Source: Comamonadaceae bacterium
GTDB lineage: Bacteria > Pseudomonadota > Gammaproteobacteria > Burkholderiales > Burkholderiaceae_C
DNA length: 7,891 nucleotides
Direction of reading: 5' to 3'
Assembly: GCA_021286965.1 (NCBI GenBank)
Contig: JAJTBK010000436.1
Span: 1 to 7,891 of the forward strand
Shown: positions 4,180 to 7,891 of the stretch, piece after piece
How positions within the stretch are numbered: position 1 is the first letter of the stretch
Layout of the letters: the number at the start of each line of letters is the position of its first letter
Notes under the pieces: generated by a model
What the model saw: the letters and a program-made list of their open reading frames with translations, nothing else
The model's database searches: none
What the model was told of the DNA's origin: nothing
Made by a program: the position numbers and the translations under genes

Positions 4180-4799
4180 GGCCGGGCCGGGGTGGCGGGC
4201 TGCAGCACGCCGTGCACGCGCCCTTGCAGCTGCATTTGCTGCGCCATGTTGTCGTAATCCATGCGATCGGCGGTGAAGCGGTCGGTGCCGCGCAGCAGCG
4301 TCACCGGCAGGTGCGAGCGCACGCGCTCGTCCTGCGTCCAGGCGTGCAGGAATTCGCCCTCGAACTGCAGGCGCGGCAGCACGCGGCCATCGGGCAGCTG
4401 CTGCGCGGCGCGGGTGACGACGGCGTCGCCAAAGAGCTGCACCTCGCTGCCGTCGGCGTTGCTCAGGCCGCGCCGGGCGTGTGCCGTGGTGACGCGGCCT
4501 TCGGGCGAGATCGAGCGCATCTGCACCTGCTCGATCTCCAGCGTGTCGGTGTCGGGGTAATGGTGGCCGACGCGGCCCTGCAGCTCGCTTTGCAGCTGGC
4601 CATCGGGGCCGAAATTTTTCACCGCAAAGTCGCGCAGCGAATAATCCGGCGCATGGCGCAGCACGGTCTGGGCGTCGGCTGCGGGCGGGCGCGGCGCGCT
4701 GCGCACCAGCCACCAAGTGCCCATGGCCAGCAGGCCCATGAGCAGCACCGGCAGGTAGAGCGAGAGCCGATCCCAGCTGCGGCGCAGGGCGCTGCTCAT
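4176..4799 (-). CDS. lptC: LPS export system protein LptC
   Basis: LptC is the inner-membrane anchored component of the Lpt bridge and passes lipopolysaccharide from LptB2FG to LptA. This 207-aa protein has a basic N-terminus (RRSWDRL), one transmembrane segment at about 14-32 (YLPVLLMGLLAMGTWWLV) and a periplasmic beta-jellyroll region from about 50 to 200, with DYSLRDFAVKNFGPDG (52-67), the HHYPDTDTLEI strand pair (79-89) and the later GTDRFTADRMDYDN (171-184) typical of betaproteobacterial LptC. E. coli LptC is 191 aa, so the length is normal. The start (4799) overlaps the kdsC stop as ATGA, with AGGCGG a few bases upstream. Betaproteobacterial LptC is poorly conserved, so the call rests on motif pattern, topology and the kdsD-kdsC context. 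lptA and lptB do not follow. Confidence 0.9.
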   Translation of the reverse strand: MSSALRRSWDRLSLYLPVLLMGLLAMGTWWLVRSAPRPPAADAQTVLRHAPDYSLRDFAVKNFGPDGQLQSELQGRVGHHYPDTDTLEIEQVQMRSISPEGRVTTAHARRGLSNADGSEVQLFGDAVVTRAAQQLPDGRVLPRLQFEGEFLHAWTQDERVRSHLPVTLLRGTDRFTADRMDYDNMAQQMQLQGRVHGVLQPATPARP

Positions 4800-5356
4800 G
4801 ACGCCGCCTGTGCCAGCAGGCTGGCATAGCGGCCGCTGGCCACCAGCAGCAGGTCGCACAGCTCGCGCACGGCGCCATCGCCGCCGCGCGCCTGGGTGAC
4901 CACATGGGCGACGGCGCGGGCTTCGATATGGGCGTTGGCGGGCGCACAGGCCAGGGCGGCACGGCGCAGCATCGGCAGGTCGGGCCAGTCGTCGCCCATG
5001 GCGGCGGCCTGGGCCCAATCGAGCCCCAGCTCGGCCAGGATGGCCTCGGCCGCCGGGCGCTTGTCCTCAGTGCCAAAGCGGGCGTGGCGTACGCCCAGCG
5101 CCGCCAGGCGCAGGCGCAGCGCCGGTGCGTCGCGCCCGGTGACCACCGCCGGGGTGATGCCGGCCTGCTGCAGCAGCTTGATGCCGTGGCCGTCCAGGGT
5201 GTGAAAGCGCTTGAGGCTCTCGCCAGCATCGGAAAAATACAGGCCGCCGTCGGTGAGTACGCCATCGACGTCGAAGAACACTACGCGCACCGGCTGGGCG
5301 CGCAGCAGCAGCTCGGGCGCGATGTGCAGGGCGGGGGACAGGGGGGGTAGTGCCAT
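4796..5356 (-). CDS. kdsC: 3-deoxy-D-manno-octulosonate 8-phosphate phosphatase KdsC
   Basis: KdsC hydrolyses Kdo 8-phosphate to Kdo and phosphate in the cytoplasm for LPS inner-core synthesis. The 186-aa protein is a HAD enzyme of the cap-less KdsC type. Motif I is FFDVDGVLTDG (27-37) with nucleophile Asp29 and acid/base Asp31, motif II is VTGR (72-75), motif III Lys99 in EDKR, and motif IV is GDDWPDL (121-127). The C-terminal GGDGAVRELCD (158-168) matches the family tail that closes on the neighbouring subunit in the tetramer. The N-terminus is about 20 residues longer before motif I than minimal KdsC, which is common. AAGGTG precedes the ATG by about 8 nt. Its start overlaps the kdsD stop by one base (TGATG). 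Confidence 0.96.
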   Translation of the reverse strand: MALPPLSPALHIAPELLLRAQPVRVVFFDVDGVLTDGGLYFSDAGESLKRFHTLDGHGIKLLQQAGITPAVVTGRDAPALRLRLAALGVRHARFGTEDKRPAAEAILAELGLDWAQAAAMGDDWPDLPMLRRAALACAPANAHIEARAVAHVVTQARGGDGAVRELCDLLLVASGRYASLLAQAAS

Positions 5357-6348
5357 CAGATCACCTTGGCGCGCATCAGGTCGCGGATATGTACCAGGCC
5401 AAGCAACTGGCCGGTGCCATCGGTCACCAGCACGCTGGTGATGCCGTGCTGCTCCATCATGGCCGCAGCGTCGGCCGCCAGGGCGCTGGCGGCAATGGTG
5501 CGCGGGCTGGCGTGCATGACGGCGGCGGCGTTGGCGCTGCGCAGGTCGGCGCCGGTTTCGATGCGCCGGCGCAGGTCACCGTCGGTGAAGATGCCCAGCA
5601 GCCGGCCCTGGGCATCGGCAATGGCGGCGCAGCCCAGGCCCTTGGCGCTCATGGTGCGCATGAGGGCGCCAAACGGCGCCTCGGGCGCGACCACGGGCAG
5701 CTCGTCGCCCTGGCGCATGACGTCGGCCACGTGCGTCAGCAGCTTGCGCCCGAGCGCGCCGCCAGGGTGCGAGCGCGCGAAATCCTCGGCGCGAAAGCCG
5801 CGCGCGTCGAGCAGCGCCACCGCCAGCGCATCGCCCAGCGCCAGCTGCACCGTGGTGCTGGTGGTGGGCGCCAGATTCAATGGACAGGCTTCGCGCGCGA
5901 CGCTGCTGTCGAGCAGCTCGTCGGCGTGGCGCGCCAGGCTCGATTGCAGGCCGCCGGTCATGGCCACCAGGGGCACGCCCAGGCGGCGCAGCATGGGCAG
6001 GATGGCGGTGAGCTCGCTGCTCTCGCCGCTGTTGGAGATGGCCAGCACCAGGTCCTCGGCCGTGACCATGCCCAGGTCGCCGTGGCTGGCCTCGGCCGGG
6101 TGCACGAAGAACGCCGGCGTGCCGGTGGAGGCTAAGGTGGCGGCAATCTTGCGCCCGACGTGGCCGCTTTTGCCGATGCCCATGACCACCACGCGCCCGC
6201 GAATGGCCAGCACGCGCTGCACGGCCTGGGTGAAGCGCACATCCAGGCGCTGGCCCAGCGCCTGCAGGGCGGCGGCCTCGATGTCACAGGTTTCGCGGGC
6301 CAGGCGCAGGGCCTGGTCGGCGTCGAAGGGGCGCAAAGCAGAAAGCAT
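5356..6348 (-). CDS. kdsD: D-arabinose 5-phosphate isomerase KdsD (KpsF/GutQ family)
   Basis: KdsD interconverts D-ribulose 5-phosphate and D-arabinose 5-phosphate, the first step towards Kdo. At 330 aa it has the full architecture: an N-terminal SIS domain (about 40-185) with GIGKSGHVGRK (57-67), HPAEASHGDLG (83-93) and SNSGESSE (105-112), then two CBS domains (about 208-265 and 275-330). The four residues reported as important in the E. coli enzyme (Lys59, Glu111, Glu152, His193) are matched at +1: Lys60, Glu112, Glu153 and His194. It is the first gene of the operon, with kdsC starting at its stop. The start at 6348 has no Shine-Dalgarno, and a -10-like TAAAAT lies only 7 bp upstream, so the transcript could be leaderless. 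KpsF or GutQ paralogues are alternatives, but the kdsC-lptC context favours KdsD. Confidence 0.95.
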   Translation of the reverse strand: MLSALRPFDADQALRLARETCDIEAAALQALGQRLDVRFTQAVQRVLAIRGRVVVMGIGKSGHVGRKIAATLASTGTPAFFVHPAEASHGDLGMVTAEDLVLAISNSGESSELTAILPMLRRLGVPLVAMTGGLQSSLARHADELLDSSVAREACPLNLAPTTSTTVQLALGDALAVALLDARGFRAEDFARSHPGGALGRKLLTHVADVMRQGDELPVVAPEAPFGALMRTMSAKGLGCAAIADAQGRLLGIFTDGDLRRRIETGADLRSANAAAVMHASPRTIAASALAADAAAMMEQHGITSVLVTDGTGQLLGLVHIRDLMRAKVI

Positions 6349-6354
6349 GGGGCG

Positions 6355-6360
6355 ATTTTA
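6355..6360 (-). promoter_or_regulatory. Possible -10 element of the kdsD operon
   Basis: TAAAAT on the minus strand (6360-6355) differs from TATAAT at one base. It lies inside the small palindrome CGATTTTATCG (6353-6363) in the 48-bp gap to the divergent antiporter. No -35 resembling TTGACA lies 16-18 bp upstream. A start 7 bp downstream would coincide with the kdsD ATG. Confidence 0.25.
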
Positions 6361-6396
6361 TCGGCGCGCCCCATGGCCGGGGATAGGATAGGGCGG

Positions 6397-7891
6397 ATGT
6401 CTTCGCTCGCCCTTACGCTGCTTTACCTGCTGGCCGCCGTCCTGGGCGTGGTCGCCTGCCGCAGCCTGAAACTGCCGCCCATGCTGGGCTACCTGAGCGC
6501 GGGCATCCTGATCGGCCCGCACGCCTTCGCGCTGGCGCAGAACTCCGAGGGCGTGCGCCACCTGGGCGAGTTCGGCGTGGTGTTCCTGATGTTCGCCATC
6601 GGCCTCGAATTTAGCCTGGGCAAGCTGCGCGCCATGCGCCGCCTGGTGTTTGGCCTGGGGCTGCTGCAGGTGCTGCTGAGTATGGGGCTGGGCCTGGGCG
6701 GGGCGCTGCTGCTGGCGCGCTGGCTCGGTGGCGCCTGGGACATGGGCTGGCAGACGGCGCTGGCCCTGGCCGGCACCATGGCCATGAGCAGCACGGCCAT
6801 CGTCGTCAAGCTGATGGCCGAGCGCGCCGAACTCGAAAGCGAGCATGGCCGGCGCGTGCTCGGCATTTTGCTGTTCCAGGATCTGGCGGTGGTGCCGCTG
6901 CTGATCCTGATCCCGGCCCTGGGCAGCGCGCCCGAGCAGCTTTTTGTCGCCCTTGGCCTGGCCCTGCTCAAGGCCATGGTGGTGGTGGCGCTGCTGCTGT
7001 GGGGCGGGCAAAAATTCATGCGCTGGTGGCTGACCCTGGTGGCGCGCAAGAAAAGCGACGAGCTGTTCATGCTCAACCTGCTGCTCATCACCCTGGGCCT
7101 GGCCTGGCTGACCGAGCTCGCCGGCCTGAGCCTGGCGCTGGGCGCCTTCATCGCCGGCGTGCTGGTGTCGGAGACCGAATACCGCCACCAGGTGGGCACC
7201 GACATCCGGCCCTTTCACGACGTGCTGCTGGGGCTGTTCTTCATCACCGTCGGCATGATGCTCGACTGGCACATCCTGCTCGAGCGCTGGGCCCTGGTGC
7301 TGCTCTTGCTGCTGCTGCCGATGCTGCTCAAAGTCGGCGTGATTTTGCTGCTGGCGCGCGCCACCGGCGCCAGCACCGGGGTGGCGCTGCGCACCGGGCT
7401 GTATCTGGCGCAGGCGGGCGAATTCGGCTTCGTGCTGCTGACGCTGACCCAGGCGCACGGCCTGCTGCAGCCGGCGCTGATGAACCCCATCCTGGCAGCC
7501 ATGGTGCTGTCGATGCTGGCGACGCCGTTCCTGATCCAGTACAGCAACGCCATCGTCATGAAGCTCGTCGCCAGCGACTGGCTGCAGCAGTCGCTGCAGA
7601 TGACGCAGATTGCACGCAAAGCCATCAATACCAGCGGCCACGTCATCATCTGCGGCTACGGGCGCTGCGGCCAGAACCTGGCGCGCATGTTGGAGCGCGA
7701 GGGCATTGCCTACATGGCGCTGGACCTGGACCCGGATCGCGTGCGCCAAGCCGCCGCCGCTGGCGACTCGGTGGTTTTTGGTGACGCCTCGCGCCTGCAG
7801 GCGCTGATGGCTGCCGGCCTGGTGCGCGCCAGCGCAGTCGCCATCACCTACCTGGATGTGGCGTCGAGCCTGAAGGTGCTGGCGAACGCAC
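6397..7891 (+). CDS. CPA2-family monovalent cation:proton antiporter with TrkA-N domain (partial, Kef-like)
   Basis: The frame is open from the ATG at 6397 to the window end (498 codons), so the 3' end is missing. The first about 400 residues are a very hydrophobic, Leu-rich membrane domain with some 10-13 predicted helices. CPA2 marks include MLGYLSAGILIGP (29-41), FGVVFLMFAIGLEFS (59-73), SSTAIVVK (129-136), LFQDLAVVPLL (159-169, Asp162) and AGEFGFVLL (near 347-355). From about 415 a Rossmann TrkA-N/RCK domain begins: CGYGRCG (419-425, GxGxxG), acidic DLD at 443-445 and GDASR, which bind nucleotide and gate transport in Kef systems. It probably moves K+ (or Na+) against H+ in the inner membrane. 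AGGA at 6385-6388 is an 8-nt spaced Shine-Dalgarno; an in-frame ATG at 6373 is an alternative start adding eight polar residues. KefB, KefC and YbaL cannot be told apart here. Confidence 0.93.
   Translation, partial: MSSLALTLLYLLAAVLGVVACRSLKLPPMLGYLSAGILIGPHAFALAQNSEGVRHLGEFGVVFLMFAIGLEFSLGKLRAMRRLVFGLGLLQVLLSMGLGLGGALLLARWLGGAWDMGWQTALALAGTMAMSSTAIVVKLMAERAELESEHGRRVLGILLFQDLAVVPLLILIPALGSAPEQLFVALGLALLKAMVVVALLLWGGQKFMRWWLTLVARKKSDELFMLNLLLITLGLAWLTELAGLSLALGAFIAGVLVSETEYRHQVGTDIRPFHDVLLGLFFITVGMMLDWHILLERWALVLLLLLLPMLLKVGVILLLARATGASTGVALRTGLYLAQAGEFGFVLLTLTQAHGLLQPALMNPILAAMVLSMLATPFLIQYSNAIVMKLVASDWLQQSLQMTQIARKAINTSGHVIICGYGRCGQNLARMLEREGIAYMALDLDPDRVRQAAAAGDSVVFGDASRLQALMAAGLVRASAVAITYLDVASSLKVLANA

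Noticed and set aside
3397..5265. A single 622-aa minus-strand open frame covering kdsC, lptC and SDR
   Set aside because: Only its last 260 residues are a real protein (SDR). The earlier part is out of frame with kdsC and lptC, which have their own starts, motifs and ATGA overlaps; it is not a fusion.
5350..6391. Long plus-strand open frames opposite kdsD
   Set aside because: Low-complexity Ala/Gly/Arg or Ser/Ala translations opposite a gene with all catalytic residues; the product of high GC at third positions.
6358..7749. A 463-codon minus-strand open frame opposite the antiporter
   Set aside because: It is a Gln/His/Ala-rich antisense reading of a clear membrane transporter frame on the plus strand, which has helices, CPA2 motifs and a Rossmann domain.

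Overview
The window is GC-rich DNA (roughly 65-70% by eye) with tightly packed genes and strong C/G third-position bias. Gene content and protein sequences (MetX-MetW pair, KdsD-KdsC-LptC, small glycine-rich RRM proteins, CPA2 antiporter) point to a betaproteobacterium of the order Burkholderiales, most likely the family Comamonadaceae (Acidovorax-like). It reads as chromosomal housekeeping DNA; I see no insertion sequence, phage, CRISPR array, tRNA or rRNA.

Left part (1-2011, minus strand): a methionine-biosynthesis unit. metX (homoserine O-acyltransferase, probably the succinyl-CoA type) and metW overlap by ATGA, and the start of a membrane protein follows 50 bp downstream and runs off the left edge. 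The metX leader, missed by ORF calling, is the most interesting regulatory piece. A candidate promoter is followed at once by an RNA matching the SAM-II riboswitch (P1 stem, GAUUUG, CCGCUUGC, a U/A-rich joining segment, GCUAAAG). A terminator-like hairpin then ends one base before the metX ATG. The 3' strand of the riboswitch repeats the 5' arm of that hairpin, so the two could compete for the terminator 3' arm.

Centre (2012-3375, plus strand): the 382-base gap between metX and the first RRM gene (1890-2271) holds the metX leader and promoter, a strong G-quadruplex motif on the minus strand, and a plus-strand promoter with a long 5' UTR. Two tandem paralogous genes follow for small RNA-binding proteins (103 and 165 aa), each with one RRM and a Gly/Arg/Tyr-rich tail. 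Each has its own candidate promoter, a UTR of about 110-125 nt and its own intrinsic terminator. In both UTRs a perfect inverted repeat (GGACTCC / GGAGTCC) around a U-rich loop pairs the Shine-Dalgarno sequence.

Right part (3397-6348, minus strand): a four-gene operon kdsD-kdsC-lptC-SDR joined by stop/start overlaps of 1-4 bases. KdsD and KdsC carry out two steps of Kdo synthesis for lipopolysaccharide, and LptC is the inner-membrane anchored bridge component of LPS export. The last gene is a short-chain dehydrogenase of unknown substrate where lptA would often be found. It converges on the second RRM gene across a terminator.

Right edge (6397-7891, plus strand): diverging from kdsD across a 48-bp gap is a CPA2-type cation:proton antiporter with a C-terminal TrkA-N domain, cut by the window end.
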